Source of the DNA: Pseudorhodoferax sp. Leaf274
Lineage (GTDB): Bacteria > Pseudomonadota > Gammaproteobacteria > Burkholderiales > Burkholderiaceae_C
NCBI RefSeq assembly: GCF_001422445.1
Contig: NZ_LMNA01000003.1
Coordinates: 203,012-267,011, forward strand
Direction of reading: 5' to 3'
DNA length: 64,000 bases
Shown one piece after another: positions 54,744 to 63,941 of the stretch (the first letter of the stretch is position 1; the number at the start of each line of letters is the position of its first letter). The notes beneath the pieces were generated by a model, which was given only the letters and a program-made list of their open reading frames with translations, had not been told where the DNA came from and did no database searches. A program made the position numbers and the translations under genes.

Positions 54744-56210
54744 ATGGCCGCCACACCCACTGCGCTTGCGCGCCCCCCCATTGTCCCTGCAACGGCCATG
54801 CCGGGCTGGGGCTGGCTGCTGCTTTACTTCGCGGCGCACGTGCTGGGCCGCGTGCTGGTGTCGCCGGCACTCGAGCTCGACGAGGCCGAGCAGGCGCTGT
54901 GGACGCAGCACCTGCAGTGGGGCTACGGCGCCCAGCCCCCGCTGTACACCTGGCTGCAATGGGTGGTCTTCCAGCTGCTGGGCGTGTCGGTGTTCACGCT
55001 GTCGCTGCTCAAGAACGCGCTGCTGGCGTCGGCCTACGTCTGCGTCTTCCTGGCCGGCCGCATGCTGATGCCGGCGGGCCTGGCGGCGCTGGCCGCCGCC
55101 ACCATGCTGCTGCTGCCGCAGATCGGCTGGGAGGCCTCGCGCGACCTCACGCACTCGGTGCTGCTGACCACCATGTCCGCGGCCACGCTGGCGGTGGTGC
55201 TGGCGCTGCTGCGCCGACCGCGGCCGGGGCTGTACCTGCTGACGGGCCTGGTCGCGGGCCTGGGCCTGCTGTCCAAGTACAGCTATGCGGGCTTCCTGGC
55301 GGTGCTGCTGCTGGCCCTGCTGGCCGGGCGCGACACGCGTGCGGTGCTGCTCAGCCGCTGGACGCTGGTGGCCGTGGCCTTGGCGGTGCTGATGGTGCTG
55401 CCGCACGGCCTGTGGGTGCTGCAGAACTGGGGCCTGGCGGTCGAATCCACCGCCGGCAAGCTGACGGGCAAGGTGCCGGTCGGCTTCGTCCACGGGCTGT
55501 GGCTGGGCCTGTCCAGCCTGGTGCTGGCGGTGCTGGCCTTCGCCGGTCCCTGGGCCCTGGCGATGGGCCTGCTGTTCGGCCGCGATGCCGTGCGCGCCTG
55601 GTCGCGCTGGTGGCGGCCGGATGCCACGCCGGCCGATGGCGGCATCCACCTGCAGGCGCTGTGGCGGCGCTACTTCGCCGTGCTGGGCCTGCTGTTCCTG
55701 GCGATGATGGTCTTGGGCGAGGTCACGCGCTTCAAGGACCGCTGGATGATGCCCTTCCTGTTCCTGCTGCCGGTGGCCTTCTTCGGCTGCGCGCCGGAAC
55801 TGGCGCGGCACGCCCGCCTGCCGCGCCTGCGCCGGGTGCTGGCCACGGTGGCGGTGCTGGTGCTGGTGCTGCTGACGGCGCGCGTGCCCTACAACGCGCT
55901 GCGCGACAAGCCTGACGAACTGAACCAGCCCGTGCGCGAGCTGGCCCAGACGCTGCGCTCGCGCGGCTACGCGGGCGGCGGGACCATCCTGTCGGCCGAC
56001 CGCACGCTGGCCGGTGCGCTGCGGGTGCAGTTCCCGCGGGCGCACGTCGAGGTCGACGACGGCGTGTCCGGCCTGCCGCCGGAGCGTCCGCTGCTGTGGG
56101 TGGAGCAGCTGACGGACCTGCCGGCGCTGCCGCAGGATCTCGTGCTGCCCTACCGCTTCGCCGCGACCGAGGACGCACCCGCGCGGTACCGCTACGCGTT
56201 GTTGCCCTGA
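54744..56210 (+). CDS. ArnT-like/PMT-family lipid-linked sugar glycosyltransferase
   Basis: The 488-residue protein has about 12 transmembrane helices. The first periplasmic loop carries LELDEAEQALWTQHLQWGYG, the acidic D-E-A motif of GT-C transferases, then GAQPPLYTWLQW. The form is close to ArnT and the dolichyl-phosphate-mannose-type group GT39, which move a sugar from polyprenyl phosphate to lipid A, protein or glycan in the periplasm. The divergent GT2 gene may make its donor. Its stop is inside the end of the convergent histidine kinase gene (19-base overlap). Confidence 0.9.
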   Translation: MAATPTALARPPIVPATAMPGWGWLLLYFAAHVLGRVLVSPALELDEAEQALWTQHLQWGYGAQPPLYTWLQWVVFQLLGVSVFTLSLLKNALLASAYVCVFLAGRMLMPAGLAALAAATMLLLPQIGWEASRDLTHSVLLTTMSAATLAVVLALLRRPRPGLYLLTGLVAGLGLLSKYSYAGFLAVLLLALLAGRDTRAVLLSRWTLVAVALAVLMVLPHGLWVLQNWGLAVESTAGKLTGKVPVGFVHGLWLGLSSLVLAVLAFAGPWALAMGLLFGRDAVRAWSRWWRPDATPADGGIHLQALWRRYFAVLGLLFLAMMVLGEVTRFKDRWMMPFLFLLPVAFFGCAPELARHARLPRLRRVLATVAVLVLVLLTARVPYNALRDKPDELNQPVRELAQTLRSRGYAGGGTILSADRTLAGALRVQFPRAHVEVDDGVSGLPPERPLLWVEQLTDLPALPQDLVLPYRFAATEDAPARYRYALLP

Positions 56211-57544
56211 GCCGCCGGAAAGTCCAGCAGCACCCCGAGCCCGCGTCCGTCCAGCCCATCGCCGAAGTGCAGCCTGGCGCCGTGCAGCGCCGCGATGCGC
56301 GCGACGATGGACAGGCCCAGGCCGTTGCCTTGCTGGCCCGTGCCCAGCACGCGGAAGAAGCGCTCGCCCAGGCGTGCGCGGTCGGCCGGGGCCACGCCGG
56401 GGCCATCGTCCTGCACCCCCAGGCGCACGCCGCCGTCCGGCCGTGGTGCGGCGCTCAGGTGCACGCGCCCGCCAGGGCGGCCATAGCGCACGGCGTTGTC
56501 GAGCAGGCCGCGCAGTGCGCTGGCCAGCAGGGCCGGCTCGGCCTGCAGCGCGGCGGCCTCCACGGCCTGCGTGACGGTGATGCCACGGGCCTGCGCGGCG
56601 CCGCGGTCCAGCCCGTCGAACAGCGCCGCCAGGTCCACGGCCTGGCGCGCCGGCGCGGCGTTGTCGGGGTCGAGCCGGGCCAGCGCGAGCAGGCTTTCCA
56701 CCAGCGCCGTGCAGCGGTCCACGTCCTCGCGCAGCGCGCGCAGCGGCTCTGCGGGGGCGGCCTGCTGGCGTTCGAGCAACTGCACCCGCATGCGCAGCGC
56801 GGCCAGCGGCGTGCGCAGTTCGTGCGCGGCGTCGGCCGTGAAGCGGCGCTCCGATTCCATGGCCGTGCCCAGCCGGCCCAGCAGCGCATTCAGTGCGTCG
56901 AGCATGGGCCGCAGTTCGCGCGGCTGGCCTGCATCGGCCACGGGCGAGAGGTCGTGCGGCGACTTGGCTGCGATGCCGGCGGCCGTGCGCTCCAGCGGCG
57001 CCAGCTGGCGCCGGATCGCCAGCCAGCAGACAGTGCCCAGCAGCAGCAGCAGCGCCAGTGCCGGCCAGGCCAGCTTCTCGGCCATTTCCTCCAGCAGGTC
57101 CAGCCGTTCCTTCCAGGGCTGGCCGACCTGGGCCGTGAGGCCGCTGCGCGCGTCGCGCTCGACGTAGACGCGCCAGTAGGCCCCGTCGATCCAGACGTTG
57201 TCGTGGAAATCGCGGCGCGCGTCGCCGCGCACGAAGGGCTGGGCGGGGGCGTCTTCGGCGCGGCTGCGCACGCGGCCGTCGGCGCCGACGAGCTGGTGGT
57301 AGAGCTTGAGCCGGCTCTCGCCCGCGAGCGCGGCACCGGCGCGCGCGGTCGTGCCCGCGCCCTGCGTGTCGGCGCCCAGCGCCAGGGCCAGGCGGGCGGT
57401 TTCCTCCATGGCTTCGTCGAACACCTCGCTGGACTCGTGCCAGGCCACGCCGACCACGATGGCCAGCCCGACCAGCCAGGCCGCGACGCTGGCGCCCAGC
57501 ACCCAGGCCAGCAGCCGGCGCCGCAGCGAGTAGCCTGTGGCCAC
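56192..57544 (-). CDS. Sensor histidine kinase (QseC/TctE-like)
   Basis: The 450-residue kinase has two transmembrane helices (near residues 12-32 and 160-180) around a periplasmic sensor, a HAMP-like linker, the H box ADAAHELRTPLAALR, an N box LLDNAVRYG and G boxes DDGPGV and GNGLGLSIV. It is the partner of the response regulator upstream. GGAG nine bases before GTG 57544 supports that start; GTG 57588, which overlaps the regulator stop by four bases, is an alternative. The signal is unknown. Confidence 0.92.
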   Translation of the reverse strand: MATGYSLRRRLLAWVLGASVAAWLVGLAIVVGVAWHESSEVFDEAMEETARLALALGADTQGAGTTARAGAALAGESRLKLYHQLVGADGRVRSRAEDAPAQPFVRGDARRDFHDNVWIDGAYWRVYVERDARSGLTAQVGQPWKERLDLLEEMAEKLAWPALALLLLLGTVCWLAIRRQLAPLERTAAGIAAKSPHDLSPVADAGQPRELRPMLDALNALLGRLGTAMESERRFTADAAHELRTPLAALRMRVQLLERQQAAPAEPLRALREDVDRCTALVESLLALARLDPDNAAPARQAVDLAALFDGLDRGAAQARGITVTQAVEAAALQAEPALLASALRGLLDNAVRYGRPGGRVHLSAAPRPDGGVRLGVQDDGPGVAPADRARLGERFFRVLGTGQQGNGLGLSIVARIAALHGARLHFGDGLDGRGLGVLLDFPAAQGNNA

Positions 57545-57585
57545 TGTTGTGTCTCCGCCTGCGCCTGCGGGCGGCCGGGCGGCGC

Positions 57586-58245
57586 TCACGGCGCGGCCAG
57601 CCCGTAGCCCTGGTTGCGCACGGTGGCGATGAAGCCGCTGCCCAGCTTCTTGCGCAGGTTGTAGATGTGCACCTCGATGGTGTTGCTCTCCACCTCCTCG
57701 CCCCAGCCGTACAGCGCCTCTTCGAGTTGTGCGCGCGAGAGGATCTGGCCGGGCCGGCGCATCAGCGCGCGCAGCACGGCGAACTCGCGTGCGGTCAGCG
57801 CCAGCGGCGCGCCGTCCAGCAGCACGCGCTTGGCCGCGGTGTCCAGCACCACGGCGCCGTGGCGCAGTTCCGTCGATCCCTGGCGTGCCTCGCGGCGCAG
57901 CAGCGCGCGGATGCGCGCCGAGAGTTCCTCCAGGTCGAAGGGCTTGACCAGGTAGTCGTCGGCGCCCAGGTCCAGGCCCTGCACGCGGTCCGGCAAGGTG
58001 TCGCGCGCGGTGATCACGATCACCGGCACCAGCGCGCCACGCTGGCGCAGCGCGGCCAGCACGGCGTCGCCATCCAGGCCGGGCAGGCCGCGGTCGAGCA
58101 GCACGCACTGGTAGTCGTGCGTGGCCAGCGCGGCGGCGGCCTGGTCGCCGCGCTGCAGCCAGTCCACGGCGTAGCCGTCCAGCTGCAACCAGGACTGCAG
58201 CGAACTGCCGAGCGAGGGGTCGTCTTCGAGGAGCAGGATGCGCAC
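57586..58245 (-). CDS. OmpR-family response regulator
   Basis: The 219-residue regulator has a receiver domain with the acidic pair E7-D8-D9, phospho-acceptor D51 (CVLLDRGLPG) and switch residues through Lys in DYLVKPF. It ends with an OmpR-type winged helix (LTAREFAVLRALMRRPGQIL, then NTIEVHIYNLRKKLG). It is the first gene of the pair with the histidine kinase. The form resembles QseB/TctD. Targets cannot be inferred, although glycosyltransferase and GlpQ genes flank the pair. Confidence 0.94.
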   Translation of the reverse strand: MRILLLEDDPSLGSSLQSWLQLDGYAVDWLQRGDQAAAALATHDYQCVLLDRGLPGLDGDAVLAALRQRGALVPVIVITARDTLPDRVQGLDLGADDYLVKPFDLEELSARIRALLRREARQGSTELRHGAVVLDTAAKRVLLDGAPLALTAREFAVLRALMRRPGQILSRAQLEEALYGWGEEVESNTIEVHIYNLRKKLGSGFIATVRNQGYGLAAP

Positions 58246-58293
58246 AGGCGCGAGGCTACACCCTGCGGATGAGGCGAAGCTGAAGCCGCGCGC

Positions 58294-59466
58294 TCAGCGG
58301 GCCTTGACGGCCGTGTCCGGGAAGTCGCTGAACAGGCCGTCCACGCCGGCGGCGTAGAAGCGCTTGTACTCGTTGACGGGGTCGCCCTTGTCGTCCGAGG
58401 GCAGGCCGGCCAGCTCGTTGCGGAAGGTGTAGGGCACCACCATCAGGCCGGCCGCGTGGGCGTCCTTGATGACGCTGGTGGCCGGCATCACCACGCGGTC
58501 GCGCTCGTCGATCTTGCCGTCGCCGTTGAGGTCGTCGGGCTGCCCGTCGTTGTTGGCGTCGACCTGCTTCGTGGGGATCAGGTAGGGCTTCCAGGGGCCG
58601 ATGATGTCGGCGTAGGTCTTGATCTCGCGCAGGCCCTCTGGCGTCAGCAGGCTGGCGAACGTGCGCGGGTCGCCGGCCACGGCGAAGTCATAGGGCTTGT
58701 CGTAGGGCGCGACCAGCTGCATCACGCCGTCCTTGTTCACGGAGTCGCCGTCGATCAGCTGCACCAGGCGGATCTGGCTCTTGCTGCGCAGGTACTTGAG
58801 GTTGGAGACCTCGAAGGACTGCACCACCACGGGCGAACTCTTCTGCGTGTAGCCGTAGCCGGCCAGGATGTCGAGCAGGCGGTCTTCCAGCTTCAGGCCC
58901 AGGTTCACGTGGAAGGTCGGGTGCTTGGTCTCGGGGATCACGCCGATGGTGCGGCCGAGCCGCGTGCTTTCCGACTTGGCGAGGTCCAGCACCTCCTGCA
59001 GCGTCGGGATGCGGAACTGCTGGTTGTAGCTCTGGTCGCGCGCGGCGTTGGCCTGCTTGGCGAACAGGGTCTTGAGTTCTGCCAGCGTGAAGTCGGAGGC
59101 GAACCAGCCTTCCTCGGACACGCCGTCCACCACCTTGGTGGTCTTGCGGTTGGCGAACTCGGCGCGCGTGGAAACGTCGGTGGTGTTGGTGATGTTGGGC
59201 TCGTGGCGCGCGACGAGAACGCCGTCCTTGGTGGCCACGAGGTCGGGCTCGATGAAGTCCGCGCCCATGTCGATGGCCAGCTGGTAGGAGGCCAGCGTGT
59301 GTTCGGGCCGGTAGCCGCTGGCGCCGCGGTGGCCCACCACCAGCGGCCGCTCGCCGTTCAGGGTGGGGTAGTCGTCACCGTCGCCGCCGCATGCGGCGAG
59401 CAGCGCACAGGCGGCCAGCATGGCCGCCACCGGCCGCAGGATGAAAGGGGCGTTCACAGGCTGCAT
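58294..59466 (-). CDS. glpQ: Glycerophosphodiester phosphodiesterase lipoprotein with calcium-loop insert
   Basis: The 390-residue GlpQ-type enzyme releases glycerol 3-phosphate from glycerophosphodiesters. It has a lipobox (ALLAAC, lipid Cys26), the catalytic start [19 protein letters not shown] with H46, R47 and E-H, then [19 protein letters not shown] with the metal-binding acids and His. [12 protein letters not shown] follows. Near residues 300-320 it has an Asp/Asn/Gly-rich stretch ([18 protein letters not shown]) like paired EF-hand/dockerin calcium loops, absent from E. coli GlpQ. It is on the same strand as the two-component genes. Confidence 0.93.
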   Translation of the reverse strand: MQPVNAPFILRPVAAMLAACALLAACGGDGDDYPTLNGERPLVVGHRGASGYRPEHTLASYQLAIDMGADFIEPDLVATKDGVLVARHEPNITNTTDVSTRAEFANRKTTKVVDGVSEEGWFASDFTLAELKTLFAKQANAARDQSYNQQFRIPTLQEVLDLAKSESTRLGRTIGVIPETKHPTFHVNLGLKLEDRLLDILAGYGYTQKSSPVVVQSFEVSNLKYLRSKSQIRLVQLIDGDSVNKDGVMQLVAPYDKPYDFAVAGDPRTFASLLTPEGLREIKTYADIIGPWKPYLIPTKQVDANNDGQPDDLNGDGKIDERDRVVMPATSVIKDAHAAGLMVVPYTFRNELAGLPSDDKGDPVNEYKRFYAAGVDGLFSDFPDTAVKAR

Positions 59467-59574
59467 CGTTGTTCCTTGTTGTCGGGCGGGGGCGAGTCTC
59501 CGCAGCCATCATGACAACGCCGTGAACGGCGGGGCAGCCTATTTGCAAGCGGATGTTTCCTCCGCTGGCGGGCA

Positions 59575-59895
59575 TCAGATGTCGACCGGCACCTTGAGCT
59601 TGGCCACCGGCACCAGGCCCTGGTCGCCGTCTTCGTAGACCAGGTAGACGGCGGTGGACACCACGCTCCAGCAGGCGGTGTAGCGCTGGCCCTGCAGCGT
59701 GGCCGAAGCGGTGCGGAACAGCGAGCGCTCGCCCGGCTCGATGCGCCGGAGCACTGCCTCGCTGTTGCAGGCGGCATCGGTGAAGCGGATCGAATCGCGG
59801 CCTTCGTTGACGACGAGATCCTGCGCCTGGACCGCGGCGCCACCCAGGCCGGCCATGGCCGCGAACAGCACGGGGAAAAAAGCGTTGGTTCGCAT
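59575..59895 (-). CDS. Small exported protein, function unknown
   Basis: The 106-residue product has a signal peptide (cleavage near VQAQ, residue 24) and a compact mature domain of 80 residues with a Cys pair (DAACNSEAV and YTACWSVV) likely to form a disulfide. It is predicted periplasmic. No family is recognised, although the shape resembles small secreted proteins common in Burkholderiales. GGAGGACACC before the ATG is one of the best ribosome sites in the window. Confidence 0.8.
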   Translation of the reverse strand: MRTNAFFPVLFAAMAGLGGAAVQAQDLVVNEGRDSIRFTDAACNSEAVLRRIEPGERSLFRTASATLQGQRYTACWSVVSTAVYLVYEDGDQGLVPVAKLKVPVDI

Positions 59896-60181
59896 GGTGT
59901 CCTCCAGTGGTGCGCGGCGGGCTGTCGCGCCATGGATTCATTCTGGCGATCGCGCAGGCTCCGGCTGTAGGACGGGGCGCGCTGTGCGGCGCGACGTTGG
60001 CGGGCCCGGCTGTCCGACTGGGCGCAGGGCCGGCCATGCGGCCGCCGGCGCAGGCGCATGTGCGGCGCGGTGGCGGCTTCGCGTGCTGGCGGCCCCGCAT
60101 AAGCTAACTGCGATTGGTTCGTTGGTTCGGCGAGGCCGGGCGCCCAGAATGCGCGTCCGCTTCGTCTTCGCCCACCCTTCC
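59896..60181. other. 286-base divergent gap
   Basis: Holds the control regions of the small exported protein gene and the second Bug gene. No hairpin or operator stood out. An in-frame ATG at 60149 could extend the Bug protein by 11 residues but would spoil its signal peptide. Confidence 0.4.
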
Positions 60182-61153
60182 ATGTCGTTTTCTGTCCTGA
60201 CGCGCGCGCTGTGCGCCATCGCCCTGGCCACCGGCGCCGTCGCCGCCGCTGCGCAGGGATTTCCGGCCAAGCCGGTCCATCTGGTGGTGCACAACAACCC
60301 GGGCAGCGCGCTGGACGTGATCGCGCGGCAGGTGGCGCAGCGTCTGTCCGACGCGTGGAAGCAGCCCGTCGTGATCGACAACCGCCCCGGCGGCGGCGGC
60401 ATCGTCGGCGCCGACCAGGTGGCGCGCGCGCCTGCGGACGGCTACACGCTGCTGGCTGCGGGCGAAGGCCCCATCTCCATCCTGCCGGCGTTGGGCGTGG
60501 CGCTGCCCTACGCGCCGCAGCGCGACCTGCTGCCGATCGCCGCGCTGGCCGAACTCGAGTTCGTGCTCGTCGCCCATCCGCGCACCGGATTCAAGACCCT
60601 GGCCGATCTGGTCGAGGCCGCCCGCAAGAGCCCTGGCAGGTACAACTACGCCTCGGCCGGCAACGGCAGCCCGCAGCATTTCGCCGCCGAGCTGCTCAAG
60701 CAGAAGGCCGGCATCCACCTCACGCACATTCCCTACGGCGGCGGGCCGGCCGGCTTGGCCGGCGTGGTGGCCGGCGATGTAGACCTGATGTTCATCGCCA
60801 TCGGCGTGGCACGCCCGCAGATCCAGGCCGGGCGCCTGGTGGCGCTGGCCGTGGGCGGCCAGGCCGAGCATCCGCTGCTGCCCGGCGTGCCCACGGTGGC
60901 GAGCCGCTACAAGGACTTCGCCGCGGGCACCGGCCTGGTGCTGTTCGCGCCAGCCGGCACGCCGGCGGCGGTGGCCGAACGCCTAGCTGCCGACACCGGC
61001 CGCGTGCTGGCCGACCCCGGCCTGCACAGCGTGCTCGCGGCGCAGGGCATCACGGTGTCCGCCGTCACGGGCCCGCGCCTGCGCCGCCTGCTGGCGGCCG
61101 ACGTCGAACGCTACCAGGGCGTGGTGCGCACGGCGGGCATCCGGCCCGACTGA
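60182..61153 (+). CDS. Bug/TctC-type substrate-binding protein
   Basis: The 323-residue periplasmic receptor has a signal peptide (cleavage near AAAAQ, residue 24) and the Bug start GFPAKPVHLVVHNNPGSALD. It continues with VIDNRPGGGGIVGADQVARA, NYASAGNGSPQHFAAELL and IPYGGGPAGLAGVVAGDVD. It is only distantly similar to the Bug protein at 329-1294, so they are separate receptors. The peptide-type ABC operon follows after 139 bases, but Bug proteins do not serve ABC transporters, so the two are probably independent. Confidence 0.92.
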   Translation: MSFSVLTRALCAIALATGAVAAAAQGFPAKPVHLVVHNNPGSALDVIARQVAQRLSDAWKQPVVIDNRPGGGGIVGADQVARAPADGYTLLAAGEGPISILPALGVALPYAPQRDLLPIAALAELEFVLVAHPRTGFKTLADLVEAARKSPGRYNYASAGNGSPQHFAAELLKQKAGIHLTHIPYGGGPAGLAGVVAGDVDLMFIAIGVARPQIQAGRLVALAVGGQAEHPLLPGVPTVASRYKDFAAGTGLVLFAPAGTPAAVAERLAADTGRVLADPGLHSVLAAQGITVSAVTGPRLRRLLAADVERYQGVVRTAGIRPD

Positions 61154-61292
61154 GCTGTGACCGAGGCGGGCCGCGACCAACGGCCGCCGCATACCGATAT
61201 CCGATTTCCGCACTTGGGCGCAGCCAGCGCCGGTGCCATCCTTTCCGACCCTTTTTGCCGGTCGTCCAGAACACCTTTCCAGGAACCACAAC

Positions 61293-62915
61293 ATGACCAG
61301 ACCCAACCGCCGCGCGTTCCTGCGCTCCTCTTCCGCCGCCACCGTGCTGGCCGGCGTGCCCGCCTGGGCCCTGCTCGAGGCTTCCTCTGCCATGGCCCAG
61401 ACCAGCACCGCCGACGGCACGCTGACCGCCGTGCTGAACCCCGAACCGCCCGTGCTGGTCTCGTTCTCCAACACCGCGGGCACCAGCGTGACGGTCAGCT
61501 CCAAGGTGCTCGAAGGCCTGCTGGAATACAGCCACGACCTCACGCCACGGCCGCAGCTGGCCACCTCTTGGACGGTCAGCCCCGACGGCCTGGAGTACCT
61601 GTTCAAGCTGCGCGAGGGCGTGAAATGGCACGACGGCAAGCCCTTCGTGGCGGCCGATGCAGCGTTCTCCATCCTGCTGTCCAAGCGCTACCACCCGCGC
61701 GGCACGGCCACCTTCGCCAACCTGGCCGCGGCCGAGGCCGTGGATGCGCGCACGCTGCGGCTCAAGCTGTCCAAGCCCGCGCCCTACCTGCTGCTGGCGC
61801 TGTCGGCCGGCGAGACGCCGATCCTGCCTTCGCACCGCTACGACGCCGAGACCGCCGTGCAGAACCCGCTCAACGCCGCGCCCATCGGCACCGGCCCGTT
61901 CCGCTTCAAGCAGTGGGAGCGCGGCAGCCACATCATCTACGAGCGCAACCCCGACTACTGGCAGCCGGGTAAGCCCAAGGTGCAGCAGCTGGTGTTCCGC
62001 ATCATCCCGGACATCGCGGCGCGGCTGAACGGCTTCCAGAACAAGTCCATCGACCTGGGCGAATCCAGCCCCATCCCGCTGTCCGAGGTGCCCAAGCTCG
62101 GTGCCTACCCGCACCTGGCCACCAGCACCGTGGGCTACGAGGACAACGCCACCATCACCATGCTCGAGTTCAACCTGGAACGCCCGGTGTTCCAGAAGCC
62201 CGAGGTGCGCCAGGCCATCGCCCACGCCATCAGCCGCGAGCAGATCAGGAACATCGCCTTCTACGGCTATGCCGTGCCGACGGTGGCGCCGGTGTCCAAG
62301 TCGAGCTTTCCGCGCTTCCACCTGGACGTGGCCGACCCCTATCCCTACGACGTGGAGAAGGCCAACCGCCTGCTCGACGCCGCCGGCTACCCGCGCAAGG
62401 GCAGTGCCCACCGCTTCGAGCTGACCATCCACGCCAACCCCTTCGGCGAGGGCTTCAAGCGCACCGCCCACTACGTGCGCTCTGCGCTGGCGCGCGTGGG
62501 CATCAACGTGATCGTGCGCGAGCAGGACCCGGGCAGCTACGTGCGCAGCGTCTACACCGACCGCGAGTTCGACTTCACGGTCAGCGGCGTCTCCACCATG
62601 TTCGACCCCACGGTGGGCCTGCAGCGCATCTACTGGTCCAAGAGCTTCAACACCAAGGTGCCATGGTCCAACGCCAACAAGTACCAGAACCCCGAGGTGG
62701 ACCGGCTGCTGGAGGCTGCCGCCATCGAGACCGACGCGGCGCGCCGGGCCGATCTGTTCAAGCAGTTCCAGGCCATCGTGGTCAAGGAGATCCCGAGCAT
62801 CGCGCTGGTGCAGACGCAGAACGTGACGGTCTACAACAAGCGCGTGGACGGCTTCAACCTCACGGCCGCCGGGCTGCGCGGCAACATCGCCGACGTGCAG
62901 TTCAAGGATGTCTGA
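61293..62915 (+). CDS. Peptide-type ABC transporter substrate-binding protein, Tat-exported
   Basis: The 540-residue protein is a family 5 solute-binding protein (DppA/OppA type): SWTVSPDGLEYLFKLREGVK, KWHDGKPFVAADAAFS and IAHAISREQIRNIAFY are family blocks. The leader NRRAFLRSSSAATVLAG is a clear twin-arginine signal, so it is folded before export. Ligands in the family include peptides, nickel complexes, sugars and opines. AGGAA precedes the ATG. It is the first gene of an operon and overlaps the permease gene by eight bases. Confidence 0.94.
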   Translation: MTRPNRRAFLRSSSAATVLAGVPAWALLEASSAMAQTSTADGTLTAVLNPEPPVLVSFSNTAGTSVTVSSKVLEGLLEYSHDLTPRPQLATSWTVSPDGLEYLFKLREGVKWHDGKPFVAADAAFSILLSKRYHPRGTATFANLAAAEAVDARTLRLKLSKPAPYLLLALSAGETPILPSHRYDAETAVQNPLNAAPIGTGPFRFKQWERGSHIIYERNPDYWQPGKPKVQQLVFRIIPDIAARLNGFQNKSIDLGESSPIPLSEVPKLGAYPHLATSTVGYEDNATITMLEFNLERPVFQKPEVRQAIAHAISREQIRNIAFYGYAVPTVAPVSKSSFPRFHLDVADPYPYDVEKANRLLDAAGYPRKGSAHRFELTIHANPFGEGFKRTAHYVRSALARVGINVIVREQDPGSYVRSVYTDREFDFTVSGVSTMFDPTVGLQRIYWSKSFNTKVPWSNANKYQNPEVDRLLEAAAIETDAARRADLFKQFQAIVVKEIPSIALVQTQNVTVYNKRVDGFNLTAAGLRGNIADVQFKDV

Positions 62916-63915
62916 GCACACGGCCGCCCTGGCGCCGCCGGGCCGCTTCGGGCCCGCGCTGCGCCGCACGCTGTGGCAGGCGTTGCCGACCGTGGTCGGC
63001 ATCCTGGTGCTGAACTTCGTGCTGCTGCAGATGGTGCCGGGCGACGTGGTCGACGTGATGGCCGGCGAATCGGGCGGCGCCACGCTGGAGAGCATGGCGG
63101 CGCTGCGCGAGCAGTTCGGCCTGGTCGGCTCGGTCGGCGAGCGCCTCGTGGCCCACCTGCACCACCTGCTCACGCTGAACCTCGGCGTCTCGCCGCGCTA
63201 CAACGTGCCCGTGACCGAGCTGATCCTGGGCCGGCTGCCCAACACGCTGTTCCTCGTCATCTCGGGCCTGCTGCTGGCGATCACGCTGGGCGTGCTGGTC
63301 GGCGCGGCCATGGCCACCTGGGCCGGGCGGCTGCCGGACCGGCTGCTGTCGCTGGCCAACCTGCTGCTGTACTCCACGCCGGGCTTCTGGATCGGCCTCA
63401 TGCTGATCCTGCTGTTCTCGGTCAAGCTGGGCTGGTTGCCGGCCAACGGCTTCGCCACCATCGGCGTCGAACTGCACGGCTGGGCCTGGCTGGCGGACCG
63501 GCTGCACTACGCGGTGCTGCCCGTGGCCACGCTGTCGACCTTCTTCATCGCCGTGTACGGCCGGCTCACGCGCGCGGCCATGCTGGAAGTGCGCCAGCAG
63601 GACTTCGTGCGCACGGCGCGGTCCAAGGGCCTGTCGCCCGCGCGCGTGGTGTTCCGCCACGTGCTGCGCAACGCGCTGATGCCCATCACCACCGTGGCCG
63701 GACTGCACTTCGCGGCGCTGTTTGGCGGCGCGGCCGTGACCGAGACCGTGTTCGGCTGGCCGGGCCTGGGCAGGCTCACGCTGGAGGCCGTGATGACGCG
63801 CGACTTCAACCTGTTGCTGGGCATCCTCCTGCTGTCCTCGCTGCTGGTGGTGCTGGTCAACGTGCTGGTGGACCTGCTGCAGCTGTGGCTGGACCCGCGC
63901 ATCGAGGCGCGCTGA
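62908..63915 (+). CDS. Peptide-type ABC transporter permease (DppB family)
   Basis: The 335-residue membrane protein has six transmembrane helices. The start ALPTVVGILVLNFVLLQMVPGD is that of DppB/OppB permeases. The EAA loop lies at residues about 235-260 (ARSKGLSPARVVFRHVLRNA), which contacts the ATPase. It begins inside the end of the binding-protein gene and is followed 26 bases later by the start of the second permease. Confidence 0.95.
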   Translation: MSEHTAALAPPGRFGPALRRTLWQALPTVVGILVLNFVLLQMVPGDVVDVMAGESGGATLESMAALREQFGLVGSVGERLVAHLHHLLTLNLGVSPRYNVPVTELILGRLPNTLFLVISGLLLAITLGVLVGAAMATWAGRLPDRLLSLANLLLYSTPGFWIGLMLILLFSVKLGWLPANGFATIGVELHGWAWLADRLHYAVLPVATLSTFFIAVYGRLTRAAMLEVRQQDFVRTARSKGLSPARVVFRHVLRNALMPITTVAGLHFAALFGGAAVTETVFGWPGLGRLTLEAVMTRDFNLLLGILLLSSLLVVLVNVLVDLLQLWLDPRIEAR

Positions 63916-63941
63916 AACCGTAACCCTTTTCCCATCCCCGC

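Noticed and set aside
62908-63915. The second Bug protein (60182-61153) as the receptor of the ABC operon
   Set aside because: Bug proteins serve TctAB-type secondary carriers, and the operon has its own family 5 binding protein.
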